Part shown: piece after piece, positions 25,953-34,247 of the stretch
Position numbering within the stretch: position 1 is the stretch's first letter
Layout of the letters: the number at the start of each line of letters is the position of its first letter
From: Flavobacteriaceae bacterium
GTDB lineage: Bacteria; Bacteroidota; Bacteroidia; Flavobacteriales; Flavobacteriaceae
Length of the DNA: 64,000 bases
Assembly: GCA_017858055.1 (NCBI GenBank)
Contig: JAFMCA010000001.1
Location: 62,001 to 126,000 of the forward strand
Direction of reading: 5' to 3'
Notes under the pieces: generated by a model
Told to the model about the DNA's origin: nothing
Databases searched by the model: none
What the model saw: only the letters and a program-made list of their open reading frames with translations
Translations under genes and position numbers: made by a program

Positions 25953-26803
25953 TTGAATACAATTGTTTTATTGTTATAAGTCATTATTTTTCGTTCGCAA
26001 TGTAATTTAAGTGCACGAAGTAAAACGATTCGCTCTAAATCTTGCCCCTTTAGTATAAAATCCTCTACATCATGACCGTGGGAAACTCGGATGGTATCCT
26101 GTTCAATAATAGGTCCTGCATCTAACTCCTCAGTGACGTAATGACTTGTAGCCCCAATAATTTTTACCCCCCTTTGAAATGCAGAGTGATAAGGTTTTGC
26201 TCCAGGAAATGCCGGTAGAAAGGAATGATGAATGTTGATGATTTTTGATGGAAATTCATCGATAATTTTAGACGAAAGGATTTGCATATAACGGGCTAAA
26301 ACAATAAAATTAACCCCGTGTTTTTGGAGGAGTTCCAATTGTTTTTGTTCCGCTGATTCTTTGGTGTCCTTACTCACTGGAATGTGGTAAAATGGAATAT
26401 TGAATTGTTTAGCAATGGGTTCTAAATCCTTATGATTACTGATGATAAAAGGAATTTCACAGCCTAATTTTCTCGAACTTTGTTGGGCGAGTATATCGTA
26501 AAGACAGTGATCGTATTTTGATACAAATACTGCCATTTTAGGCAGCACATTGGCTAAGTAAAAATCGCAATTCATTTCGAAGGGAATACCCAATTCCTCA
26601 TGAAAACTTTTTTTGATATTGTCAAATTCTGTATCATTTAATTCTGCTTCAACTTCAATGCGCATAAAAAATGCATTTTGAATTCGATCAACGTATTGGT
26701 CTATATATACAATATTTCCGCTTCGTTGATGAAAAAAATTGGTTACAGAAGCGATAATCCCTTTTTTATCGGGACAATACATTAATAAAATAAGTTTCTT
26801 CAT
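25949..26803 (-). CDS. purU: Formyltetrahydrofolate deformylase
   Basis: A 284-aa enzyme that hydrolyses 10-formyl-THF to formate and THF, adjusting one-carbon and purine pools. The N-terminal ACT domain (about residues 1-85) includes LLMYCPDKKGIIASVTNFF. The catalytic formyltransferase domain has ISNHKDLEPIA, ARYMQIL, the signature INIHHSFLPAFPGAKPY, and GATSHYVTEELDAGPII with the active-site Asp. Length and motif order are normal. It lies 16 nt after the amidohydrolase gene on the same strand and is probably co-transcribed with it. Confidence 0.93.
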   Translation of the reverse strand: MKKLILLMYCPDKKGIIASVTNFFHQRSGNIVYIDQYVDRIQNAFFMRIEVEAELNDTEFDNIKKSFHEELGIPFEMNCDFYLANVLPKMAVFVSKYDHCLYDILAQQSSRKLGCEIPFIISNHKDLEPIAKQFNIPFYHIPVSKDTKESAEQKQLELLQKHGVNFIVLARYMQILSSKIIDEFPSKIINIHHSFLPAFPGAKPYHSAFQRGVKIIGATSHYVTEELDAGPIIEQDTIRVSHGHDVEDFILKGQDLERIVLLRALKLHCERKIMTYNNKTIVFN

Positions 26804-26819
26804 AGATAAAAATTCCGAG

Positions 26820-28382
26820 TTAATACCCGGGTTGGGTTATTGTAAAGTTTTCTTTTTGTTTGGCGGTAGCTACCATTTCTTTAACTTCAGAAAGGAGTTT
26901 TTTAGCATCGTAAATCACCCCTTGTCGGATCGTGTATTTTACTCCACCTACTCGGACAACTTCATTGTTTTCTGTTAATTTAATCGCTCCTGTTCCGTAA
27001 AGTACTTTTAAATTTTGAAGTGGATTTTCCTCAACAATAACAAAATCCGCTTCTTTTCCAATTTCTATTGAACCCGTTTGTGCGTCAATTCCAAGGGCTT
27101 CGGCTCCGTTAAGAGTTGCCGCACGAATCACTTCTAAAGGATGAAAACCCGCTTCTCTGAGAAGTTCGAGTTCTCGTACATAAGCAAAGCCATATAATTG
27201 AAAAATAAATCCCGAATCGGAACCTGTAGTAACTCGGCCCCCTCGGTTTTTGTATTCGTTGATAAACGTCATCCAAAGTTTAAAGTTTTCTTTCCAAGCC
27301 ACTTCTTCTTCTGTTCCCCAGAAATGCCAATAGGAGCCATGAGAAATTTTACTGGGTTGATAAAATCTCCATAGAGAGGGTAAGGTATAGTCCTCATGCC
27401 ATTCGGCTCTTCTGGCACGATGTAAATCTCTACTGGCTTCATAAATATTAAACGTGGGTACTAGGGTAAAGTCTAAGTCGATTAATTCGTTCATGACATT
27501 ATTCCAGTGGGGTGAGTAGGGTGCGGCAGCTTGTTTCCATAGTTTTCCTGCTTCACCAAAACGGTGTTGTTCGTTTTGATAATTGTAATCCAAGGGATAG
27601 TTTTGTACCGTTCGATCATCAAACAACGCCTCTGGAAGTCCGTACCAATGTTCCATTGAAGTTAATCCCGCTCGTGCCGAATGCAAAGCATTCCATCGAG
27701 CAACACTCAATTGCGCATGATGACAGGCAGAACGCAAGCCTAATTTTTTATTTTCCTCTAAAGCAGCAGTCATTATTTTAGGGTCAGCTCCAAAAAATTT
27801 AATTCCATCTGCACCATTTTTGGCATTTTGACGAACCCACTCTCGAGCCTGATCAGCAGTACTTATGGGATTCTTACTTCCTTGACCAAAACCGGTATAG
27901 GTCAAAATTCGGGGTGCAATAATTTCGTTTTTAGCGCTTTGCTTTTTAAGTTTAACTGCGTATTCAACACCTCTTCCGCTCGGTTCGCGGACCGTAGTAA
28001 CTCCATGGGCTAGCCACAGTCGAAAGACATAATCCCAATCTGCGCCCTGAGCCTCACCACCTATATGACCATGCATGTCAATAAATCCGGGAAGGACATA
28101 CTGTCCTTGTGCATTTATTTCTTTTCCGCCGGATTTCAGCTGGGGCCTTTTGGATTCGTTTATTGCTACTCCAGGATATCCTACTACATCAACGCCAACG
28201 ATGATATTGTTCTCTACAGTAATGTCTACAGGACCTATGGGAGGCGCTCCGTTTCCATTGATGAGCGTTGCCCCACGAATAATTAATTGGGAATAAGGAC
28301 CTTGAGCGGTAGATGAATTTATTTCCTGTGCCCCTGCCCAGAAGCAGCTTAAAAGAAGATAGCAATAAAGCAATTTGTTCAT
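26820..28382 (-). CDS. Exported amidohydrolase
   Basis: A 520-aa metal-dependent amidohydrolase with a signal peptide, starting at ATG 28382 (MNKLLYCYLLLSCFWAGAQ); nine further upstream residues are open but lie before the signal peptide. Metal-binding residues of the TIM-barrel are visible: DMHGHIGG (HxH), DGIKFFGADP with the bridging Lys, SACHHAQLS, TSMEHW and VTTGSDSGF (Asp). The C-terminal part returns to the small beta domain with GKEADFVIVEENP. This is the imidazolonepropionase/prolidase-like group; many exported Bacteroidota members act on peptides or cyclic amides. The true substrate is not shown. Confidence 0.85.
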   Translation of the reverse strand: MNKLLYCYLLLSCFWAGAQEINSSTAQGPYSQLIIRGATLINGNGAPPIGPVDITVENNIIVGVDVVGYPGVAINESKRPQLKSGGKEINAQGQYVLPGFIDMHGHIGGEAQGADWDYVFRLWLAHGVTTVREPSGRGVEYAVKLKKQSAKNEIIAPRILTYTGFGQGSKNPISTADQAREWVRQNAKNGADGIKFFGADPKIMTAALEENKKLGLRSACHHAQLSVARWNALHSARAGLTSMEHWYGLPEALFDDRTVQNYPLDYNYQNEQHRFGEAGKLWKQAAAPYSPHWNNVMNELIDLDFTLVPTFNIYEASRDLHRARRAEWHEDYTLPSLWRFYQPSKISHGSYWHFWGTEEEVAWKENFKLWMTFINEYKNRGGRVTTGSDSGFIFQLYGFAYVRELELLREAGFHPLEVIRAATLNGAEALGIDAQTGSIEIGKEADFVIVEENPLQNLKVLYGTGAIKLTENNEVVRVGGVKYTIRQGVIYDAKKLLSEVKEMVATAKQKENFTITQPGY

Positions 28383-28407
28383 GATCTTAATTTTCGCCAA
28401 TATATAC

Positions 28408-28435
28408 AAAAAAAACCCCCTACTAAAGTAGGAGG
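28408..28435 (-). terminator. Terminator between the amt operon and the amidohydrolase gene
   Basis: On the - strand CCTCCTAC (28435-28428) pairs with GTAGGGGG (28423-28416, one T-G pair) across TTTA and is followed by a run of eight T. It lies about 40 bp past the Amt stop. Confidence 0.85.
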
Positions 28436-28475
28436 TTTCAAAATTGATAAAAGGATTTATGGTTATTTTTATCGA

Positions 28476-29717
28476 TTAATGTTGATTTAAGCGAAAGTCT
28501 GAATAGGCATCCATTCCATGTTCAGTAAGGTCAAGACCTTTAAGTTCTTCTTCAGTGTCAACACGAAGGCCCATGGTTTTCTTGATTACAAATAAGATGA
28601 TAAAAGAAGCAGATGCAGAGAACGCGCCTACGATACCTACTCCAATAAGCTGAATTAAAAACTGTTCAAATCCAGCCATGGCTCCAAAGATCCCAACGGC
28701 TAAAGTTCCCCAAATTCCACAAATTAAATGTACTGCTATAGCACCCACAGGATCATCTAATTTTAGTCTGTCTATTAAAGAGATCCCAAGAACAATAATT
28801 ACTCCAGCAATAATTCCAATAAGAATGGCGTCTGTAGGACCCATTTGATCTGCGCCAGCTGTGATACCTACAAGTCCTCCTAAAACGCCATTCATAAACA
28901 TTGTTAAATCAAAGTTTTTGTACAAAAGGTTAGAGAATAGAGCTGATGAAACCCCTCCCGCCGCAGCAGCTAAACAAGTTGTTACTAGGGTTAAAGAAGT
29001 TAATTCTGGATCAGCAGAAAGAACAGAACCTCCATTAAATCCAAACCATCCCAACCAAAGAATCAAAACACCTGCAGCTGCTAAAGGGATGTTATGGCCT
29101 GGAATTGCGTTGGGTTTTCCGTCTTTACCAAACTTACCGATTCGAGCACCTAGAAGGTAAACGGCAATAAGAGCAGCCCATCCGCCAACTGAATGTACTA
29201 GAGTTGAGCCTGCAAAATCGTAGAATCCCCACTGATCTAAAAATCCACCCCCCCATTTCCAGGAGCCAATAATTGGATAAACAATTCCTACATACAAAAT
29301 TGTAAATAGCATAAAACTATTGATTTTGATACGTTCGGCTACAGCACCAGAAACAATCGTAGCAGCTGTTGCAGCAAACATTCCTTGGAAAAGAAAATCG
29401 GTCCACCAAGTGTATCCTCCACTAGCGTAAGCTGCTGTCATCCCACCCTCAGGAGGGGAAATGCCGAAGCCAGCAAATTTAAAAAATCCCATGGCTCCTT
29501 CTTCAAATCCTGGATACATCAGGTTAAAGCCCCCTATACAATAGAGCAACAAACCAGAGGTAATTACAAAAAAGTTTTTGAATAAAATATTGACTGCATT
29601 TTTCTGTCTTGTTAATCCGATTTCTAGAAAAGAGAAACCCAGGTGCATAAAAAACACAAGTGCGGTACAGATCATCATCCATACGTTGTTAGCGGTAAAT
29701 AAAGCGGTACTTTCCAT
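28476..29717 (-). CDS. amt: Ammonium transporter
   Basis: A 413-aa Amt/MEP/Rh-family channel for ammonia/ammonium with eleven expected membrane helices. The start region NNVWMMICTALVFFMHLGFSF is typical, as are FDFAGSTLVHSVGGWAAL-type residues (the D-F-A-G-S-x-x-V-H signature carrying the first pore His), LILWLGWFGFNGGS and GGLVGITAGAD. The C-terminal tail is short and ends in SDFRLNQH. It is the last gene of the porin-P-II-Amt operon, 22 nt after the P-II gene, a pairing in which P-II gates the channel. Confidence 0.95.
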   Translation of the reverse strand: MESTALFTANNVWMMICTALVFFMHLGFSFLEIGLTRQKNAVNILFKNFFVITSGLLLYCIGGFNLMYPGFEEGAMGFFKFAGFGISPPEGGMTAAYASGGYTWWTDFLFQGMFAATAATIVSGAVAERIKINSFMLFTILYVGIVYPIIGSWKWGGGFLDQWGFYDFAGSTLVHSVGGWAALIAVYLLGARIGKFGKDGKPNAIPGHNIPLAAAGVLILWLGWFGFNGGSVLSADPELTSLTLVTTCLAAAAGGVSSALFSNLLYKNFDLTMFMNGVLGGLVGITAGADQMGPTDAILIGIIAGVIIVLGISLIDRLKLDDPVGAIAVHLICGIWGTLAVGIFGAMAGFEQFLIQLIGVGIVGAFSASASFIILFVIKKTMGLRVDTEEELKGLDLTEHGMDAYSDFRLNQH

Positions 29718-29739
29718 AATTTTTGTATTTATAATTAAT

Positions 29740-30078
29740 TTAGTTTAATGACTTACCGCCTTTTTCGCCGGTACGGATTCGGTACGTTTCCTCTACAGGA
29801 AGAATGAATATCTTTCCGTCTCCAATTTTGTCTGTAGCAGCAGATTTTAGAATTGCATCAATAGTTGGCTGTACAAATTCATCGTTTACAACAATTGACA
29901 AATAGCGTCTTTGGATTTCGGAAGTACTATAGGAAATACCTCTGTAAACATGACCTTCTTTTTCATTTCCAATACCGGTGACATCCCAATAGCTGAAGAA
30001 ATTGACCTCAACTTCATGCAGTGCACTTTTGACGCTTTCAAATCTTGATTTTCTAATAATTGCTTCTATTTTTTTCAT
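29740..30078 (-). CDS. P-II family nitrogen regulator
   Basis: A 112-aa P-II signal protein; trimers sense ATP/ADP and 2-oxoglutarate and usually block Amt. The ends match well (MKKIEAIIRKSRFESVKSAL at the start, DGKIFILPVEETYRIRTGEKGG at the end). The T-loop differs from E. coli GlnB: GIGNEKEGHVYRGISYS has Glu at place 39, where Gln is the 2-oxoglutarate/Mg contact, one residue fewer before the Tyr that would be uridylylated (here Tyr50), and QRRY where LPKVK is usual. This looks like a flavobacterial variant, so signalling by uridylylation should not be assumed. Called GlnB/GlnK type; the exact subtype is uncertain. Confidence 0.9.
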   Translation of the reverse strand: MKKIEAIIRKSRFESVKSALHEVEVNFFSYWDVTGIGNEKEGHVYRGISYSTSEIQRRYLSIVVNDEFVQPTIDAILKSAATDKIGDGKIFILPVEETYRIRTGEKGGKSLN

Positions 30079-30144
30079 AATTATATCGTTTTAAATAAAT
30101 AAGCTGATTTTATTGAATATGATTCTTTTGACTTCTGAATAAGA

Positions 30145-31170
30145 TTAAAAGGAATAAATCATTGCCATCACAAAGGAGGTTAAGCTAGATGAAGTTTCTG
30201 TTTGAGAAATAGCAAATATCTCTGAGGAGGCACTGTCTAGTCTCAATTCTGGCTTGAAAATAAAGTTGCCTGAGGTATAGCTTCCTGTCAGTGTGAGTGA
30301 GAAATTGTCTGCATCTCCCTCGTTAACTAAAGCACCAAAGCCATCCGTTTCTGAGAAAAATTCACCTCTAAGACCGATAGAAAAACTATCGCTAGTGGTC
30401 AATTGTGGATATAAAGCGACTCCTGCAAAGCCCGTATCCCCTTCTAACGAGGCAGAGGTTGCATTGATTCCAAGGAAGAATTGATCTCCTAAGTCAAATC
30501 CACCGGTATAGTCAATTTGAGCATACCCACTCCCTCCTAGGAAGTTGATGTACTGTCCGTACAGACCGAGTTGTGCTCCGAAAGCAGTATAACGATCGTA
30601 ATTCGCTTCGGTCTGATCAGTTTGGTTAAAAACCCCGAGCATCAAGGAAATGTCATCGGCTAATTCAAAATCAAACTTAAGTCCAGTATGGGAAAATGGA
30701 CCGTAAGAAAACATGTAGGATGTGGAGTAGTTGAAATTTGCCGCTGGTGAAATTACTTCATAACCAAGAAAGGTATTAAAGTTTCCCATGGTTACGGTTA
30801 CCCCATCGGCTAAGTTGTAGTAGGCATACAATTGGTTTACTAATTCCGAAGAATTACCGACAGAACCAAAAACAGCGTCTGAACCTCTAGGTCCAAAGAC
30901 AACGTCAGCAACAAATCCTGATTTTTCTCCTTCATAAGAAACGATAAAATTGGCCATACCTAATGCGAATCCGTTCAAGTTAGCAAAGGAGGTTCCTGGA
31001 GCCACAGGGTCTTCAGAAAAACTGGTTCTGAAATACGTATCCACAGTTCCACTAAAATTAAAGGTGGATTCTGCGGGAGTATCATTTTCTTGAGCGCTAG
31101 ATACTGAGGGTAAAAAGGCGAGGAGTAAAGTTGCAATTGCGAGTAGTGAGTTAATTTTTTTCATTTTCAT
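30145..31170 (-). CDS. Outer-membrane beta-barrel protein (porin), Amt-operon type
   Basis: About 341 aa. A signal peptide (KINSLLAIATLLLAFLPSVSSAQ) precedes a protein of alternating short hydrophobic strands with many Gly, Phe, Tyr and Asp, such as YFRTSFSEDP, GFALGMANFIVSYEG, YFNLADGV-like turns and a terminal strand ending in MAMIYSF (aromatic C-terminus). This fits the OmpL-like putative porin group. Two starts are likely, ATG 31170 or ATG 31164; the longest open frame (31188) would begin inside the predicted -7 box and is rejected. It heads the operon with P-II and Amt, so it probably lets a nitrogen compound through the outer membrane. Confidence 0.75.
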   Translation of the reverse strand: MKMKKINSLLAIATLLLAFLPSVSSAQENDTPAESTFNFSGTVDTYFRTSFSEDPVAPGTSFANLNGFALGMANFIVSYEGEKSGFVADVVFGPRGSDAVFGSVGNSSELVNQLYAYYNLADGVTVTMGNFNTFLGYEVISPAANFNYSTSYMFSYGPFSHTGLKFDFELADDISLMLGVFNQTDQTEANYDRYTAFGAQLGLYGQYINFLGGSGYAQIDYTGGFDLGDQFFLGINATSASLEGDTGFAGVALYPQLTTSDSFSIGLRGEFFSETDGFGALVNEGDADNFSLTLTGSYTSGNFIFKPELRLDSASSEIFAISQTETSSSLTSFVMAMIYSF

Positions 31171-31185
31171 AAAGATTAGTTTCAG

Positions 31186-31193
31186 CAAAACTA
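31186..31193 (-). promoter_or_regulatory. -7 promoter box of the porin-P-II-Amt operon
   Basis: On the - strand TAGTTTTG (31193-31186) fits TAnnTTTG. No -33 TTG is present at the right distance; instead a palindrome lies just upstream, as in activator-dependent promoters. Predicted transcript start near 31179. Confidence 0.5.
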
Positions 31194-31208
31194 TATGAAT
31201 ATGAAACT

Positions 31209-31228
31209 ACCCATCATTTATTAGGGGT
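31209..31228. promoter_or_regulatory. Candidate nitrogen-control palindrome, proximal copy
   Basis: ACCCATCA-TTTA-TTAGGGGT on the + strand: a 20-bp imperfect copy of the distal palindrome, with the outer ACCC/GGGT intact. Its centre is about 40 bp before the predicted porin transcript start and 53 bp from the distal centre. Confidence 0.45.
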
Positions 31229-31261
31229 ATCTTTTTTAATTTTTATCAATATTAGAAATAC

Positions 31262-31281
31262 ACCCCTATAAAAATAGGGGT
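31262..31281. promoter_or_regulatory. Candidate nitrogen-control palindrome, distal copy
   Basis: ACCCCTAT-AAAA-ATAGGGGT: a perfect 8-bp inverted repeat of 20 bp. It lies about 93 bp before the porin transcript start. It is also 52 bp past the crcB stop on the - strand, but no T run follows in either direction, so a terminator is less likely than an operator. Confidence 0.5.
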
Positions 31282-31333
31282 ATCATAAAAATAAAATACA
31301 AAAATTGAGAAATGATCAAAAAAAAGGGGGGTC

Positions 31334-31708
31334 CTATAGAAATACCTTTACTGCACTATGTCCTAGCCCTACAAAAAGAAGACCTCCAAGAATACTTAGC
31401 AGAGTATAGCCAATAAAAGTTGAGAGGTCACCAGATCGTAAAAAATGTAAATTTTCCATGCTAAAGGTTGAAAAAGTGGTAAGTCCGCCGCAAAAACCAA
31501 TTGCAGCAAATAGATAGAGATCGGATCGTTCCGTTTGATTTTTCAGAATCCACCCCAACAGGAATCCGATTAAAAAGCAACCTATGAAATTGGCAAGTAA
31601 AGTTGGCCAAGGAAAACTGTTTTTGGAGACTTGAATCCATTTCCCAATTAAAAATCGTGTTATGGATCCCAAACCACCACCAAGAAAAACAAGAAGTATG
31701 TTTTTCAT
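31334..31708 (-). CDS. crcB: Fluoride exporter CrcB/Fluc
   Basis: A 124-aa membrane protein with four helices. The motifs GGGLGSITRFLIGKWI at the start and GFCGGLTTFSTFSMEN in the third helix are the Fluc signature; the Phe and Thr/Ser residues line the fluoride path. The channel is a dual-topology dimer that lets F- leave the cytoplasm. It overlaps the small gene upstream by 4 nt. I looked for a fluoride riboswitch in front of the pair and saw none. Confidence 0.93.
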   Translation of the reverse strand: MKNILLVFLGGGLGSITRFLIGKWIQVSKNSFPWPTLLANFIGCFLIGFLLGWILKNQTERSDLYLFAAIGFCGGLTTFSTFSMENLHFLRSGDLSTFIGYTLLSILGGLLFVGLGHSAVKVFL

Positions 31709-31893
31709 TTTTGAGTAAGGTATTTTATAAGGACTAATAAACTAAAAGCAACAAAGAAGCCGATTAAAATTTTATAGCTTCCTTTAAAGTAATTGGGGAG
31801 TTTTTTTTTGTCAGATCGATACGATAAAATTACGATTAGCGTAAATCCAACCGCAAAAAGGAGTGCAAAAATTAACTGTCCATTAGAAAACAT
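31705..31893 (-). CDS. Small membrane protein in the crcB operon
   Basis: A 62-aa protein with two predicted membrane helices (about residues 6-24 and 42-58) separated by a basic loop, YRSDKKKLPNYFKGSYK. I do not recognise a family. It overlaps crcB by 4 nt, so the two are translated together, and it may be an inner-membrane partner or merely a passenger. Confidence 0.6.
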   Translation of the reverse strand: MFSNGQLIFALLFAVGFTLIVILSYRSDKKKLPNYFKGSYKILIGFFVAFSLLVLIKYLTQK

Positions 31894-31948
31894 CTTCTAT
31901 TTTTTGACTAATTTAGAAATAATTAACCCATAAACATCCGAAACGATA

Positions 31949-32344
31949 ATGTTAAATAAACCGATTCATGCTGTCACTACTTTTCATAATGCCTATGGCC
32001 TAGGTATAGAAACCCAACCCACCGCTAACTTACCTAAGGCAATTACAGAGCTCAGGTTTAATTTGATGAAAGAAGAAAACGAAGAATATCTTCAGGCTGT
32101 AAAAGAAGGGGATTTAGTAGAAATCGGAGATGCTTTAGGCGACATGCTATACATTCTTTGTGGAACTATTATCGCCCACGGATTCCAGGATAAAATTGAA
32201 GCAATCTTTGATGAAATTCAACTGAGCAATATGAGTAAGCTGGACGACAATGGCAAACCGATCTATCGTGAGGATGGAAAAGTAATGAAGGGTCCCAATT
32301 ATTTTAAACCCGATTTATCAAAAATACTAGCTAAAGATCAGTGA
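31949..32344 (+). CDS. MazG-like nucleoside triphosphate pyrophosphohydrolase
   Basis: A 131-aa all-alpha NTP pyrophosphatase of the MazG superfamily. The Mg-binding Glu/Asp pattern is visible: LMKEENEEYLQA (E-E-x-x-E-type) and EIGDALGDMLYILCG (E-x-x-D). Such enzymes cleave (d)NTPs to NMP and pyrophosphate and are thought to clean up abnormal nucleotides. Exact substrate unknown. Its 3' end overlaps the convergent ilvE gene by 7 nt. Confidence 0.82.
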   Translation: MLNKPIHAVTTFHNAYGLGIETQPTANLPKAITELRFNLMKEENEEYLQAVKEGDLVEIGDALGDMLYILCGTIIAHGFQDKIEAIFDEIQLSNMSKLDDNGKPIYREDGKVMKGPNYFKPDLSKILAKDQ

Positions 32345-33384
32345 ATTCCTCTTCTCCATTCGAAAGGATCTTCCGCCAGGTTGTACTGAATATCCATAAG
32401 TTGTTCTTTTAAGGAATCTGCAAGTGGAGTAGTTTTGGGAAGTTTATAGACTTGTTTCTGATGTGAGAAACTACTAATGGGCAAAACTACCACTGCTGTA
32501 CCTGTCCCAAACACTTCTTCAAGAGTTCCAGCTTGATGTGCGTCTTTAATTTCTTGAACCTTTACAGGACGTTCTTCAACGGATATCCCGTTGTGCTTAG
32601 CTAAAGCAATAATGCTTTTTCGAGTAATTCCGTCGAGTATTCTATCGTTTGTAGGGGCGGTTACTAGGGTATTGTTAATTTTAAAAAAGATATTCATGGT
32701 ACCTGCTTCTTCCATATGTTCATGGGAATCAGCATCAGTCCAAATGATTTGTTGGAATCCGTTTTTTAATGCTTCAGAGGTAGGGTAAAATTGTGCAGCA
32801 TAATTTCCTGCAGCTTTTGCAAATCCTACACCACCATTTGCAGCGCGACTGTATTCCTCAGCGATTAAGACGTTAATTTCTCCCCCCGTATAATAAGATT
32901 TTACAGGAGCACATATAATGATAAATACATATTCATTTGCAGCAGAAGCTTGAACACTTGCTTGACTGGCAAAGACAAAGGGACGGATGTAAAGTGAATT
33001 TCCTTTTCCCGGTCTGATCCAAGCACTATCCATGGATAATAAGGTATTTAACCCTTCAAAAAAATACGATTCAGGAAATTCTGGTATTTGTAGTCGTTTT
33101 GCGGATCGATTAATGCGCTTAAAATTTTCCTCAGGGCGAAATAACCAAACTTGATTTTGATCATCTTTAAAGGCCTTCATTCCCTCAAACACCGCTTGAC
33201 CATAGTGAAAAACACTTGAAGCCGGGTCCAAAGTTAGGGATCCGTAGGGCTTAATCTCAGGTTCTTGCCATTTACCTTCACGAAAACGACAAATAAACAT
33301 ATGATCTGTAAACGTCTGTCCAAATGCAAGCTTATCGAAATTAATGGAATCGATTTTTGAACTTTGGATTTTATTGATGTTCAT
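32338..33384 (-). CDS. ilvE: Branched-chain amino acid aminotransferase
   Basis: A 348-aa fold type IV PLP transaminase for the last step of Leu, Ile and Val synthesis, with glutamate as amino donor. The catalytic lysine lies in GVGFAKAAGNYAA (Lys190). HYGQAVFEGMKAF, LYIRPFVFAS and the C-terminal FGTGTAVVVLPI are typical of the longer BCAT form. It is a single gene here, separate from the leu operon at 46471-52236, to which it is linked by pathway. Confidence 0.93.
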   Translation of the reverse strand: MNINKIQSSKIDSINFDKLAFGQTFTDHMFICRFREGKWQEPEIKPYGSLTLDPASSVFHYGQAVFEGMKAFKDDQNQVWLFRPEENFKRINRSAKRLQIPEFPESYFFEGLNTLLSMDSAWIRPGKGNSLYIRPFVFASQASVQASAANEYVFIIICAPVKSYYTGGEINVLIAEEYSRAANGGVGFAKAAGNYAAQFYPTSEALKNGFQQIIWTDADSHEHMEEAGTMNIFFKINNTLVTAPTNDRILDGITRKSIIALAKHNGISVEERPVKVQEIKDAHQAGTLEEVFGTGTAVVVLPISSFSHQKQVYKLPKTTPLADSLKEQLMDIQYNLAEDPFEWRRGIH

Positions 33385-33545
33385 TCTTATTCAAATTGGT
33401 TAAGTAAAATTAATTTTTTTCCAAAACTAATCTTCTATTCAACGACTATTTTAGTGTTTTTTCTATTTAATTGCATATTCTATATTCAAGTGATGCTATT
33501 TATAGTGTATTCCTAGATATTGTCACTTTTTTTTAAATATTTATC

Positions 33546-34226
33546 ATGAATTACGAAAAAAAAATTGTCGTTTCTGAAGACGGTTCTTGCACCCTACGAA
33601 TCGAAGCTTTAAAAGAGTCTTACCATTCGTTACATGGTGCCCTTACCGAATCAAACTTTGTATACATCGAGACGGGTTTAAAATATTGGCACTTGAATAA
33701 CTCAAATAAACCCTGTTCCGTTCTTGAAATTGGATATGGAACGGGATTGGTAACCTACCTCAGTTATCTAGCTTCTCATGCATACAACATTGGCATAGAG
33801 TACACCGCAATCGAGGCTTATCCCTTAACGAAAGAAGAAACCCAATTATTAAAGTATGATCTTTTGTTTAAAGGGACCGCTAATCAGCCTAAGCATTCGG
33901 ATTTTACAGCATGTCCATGGGAAAAAGAAACACAGGTTTCACCAAATTTCAAGCTCTTCAAGCAAATAGTATTTTTTCAGAATTTTCATTCCAAATCAAA
34001 ATTTGATTTAATTTTTTACGATGCTTTTGGAGCCCATGCACAACCTGATTTGTGGGATACCCAATGGATGCAAAAATCATTTGATTTATTGAATTCAGGG
34101 GGGATATGGGTGAGCTATTGTGCAAAAGGTGCTGTACGAAGATCCTTAAAAGAGGTAGGCTTCACCGTGGAACGATTGCCTGGTCCTCCAGGAAAACGGC
34201 ATATGATGCGAGCTATCAAACCATAA
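33546..34226 (+). CDS. mnmD: MnmD-type tRNA 5-methylaminomethyl-2-thiouridine methyltransferase
   Basis: A 226-aa SAM-dependent methyltransferase of the DUF752/MnmC N-terminal family. SHHGALTES-type residues appear as YHSLHGALTESNFVYIETGL, the SAM-binding loop is VLEIGYGTGL, the acidic region is YTAIEAYPLT, and IFYDAFGAHAQPDLW is the diagnostic catalytic segment with SYCAKGAVRRSL and PGPPGKRHMMRA later. It completes the mnm5s2U modification at the tRNA wobble base. The FAD-dependent MnmC half is absent, as in stand-alone MnmD. The next gene follows at once. Confidence 0.88.
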   Translation: MNYEKKIVVSEDGSCTLRIEALKESYHSLHGALTESNFVYIETGLKYWHLNNSNKPCSVLEIGYGTGLVTYLSYLASHAYNIGIEYTAIEAYPLTKEETQLLKYDLLFKGTANQPKHSDFTACPWEKETQVSPNFKLFKQIVFFQNFHSKSKFDLIFYDAFGAHAQPDLWDTQWMQKSFDLLNSGGIWVSYCAKGAVRRSLKEVGFTVERLPGPPGKRHMMRAIKP

Positions 34227-34247
34227 TTGGTTATTTTTGAACAAAAA

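Noticed and set aside
31705-31948. Fluoride riboswitch before crcB
   Set aside because: I looked for the GG-x-GATGG pattern and a matching pseudoknot in the leader and did not see it.
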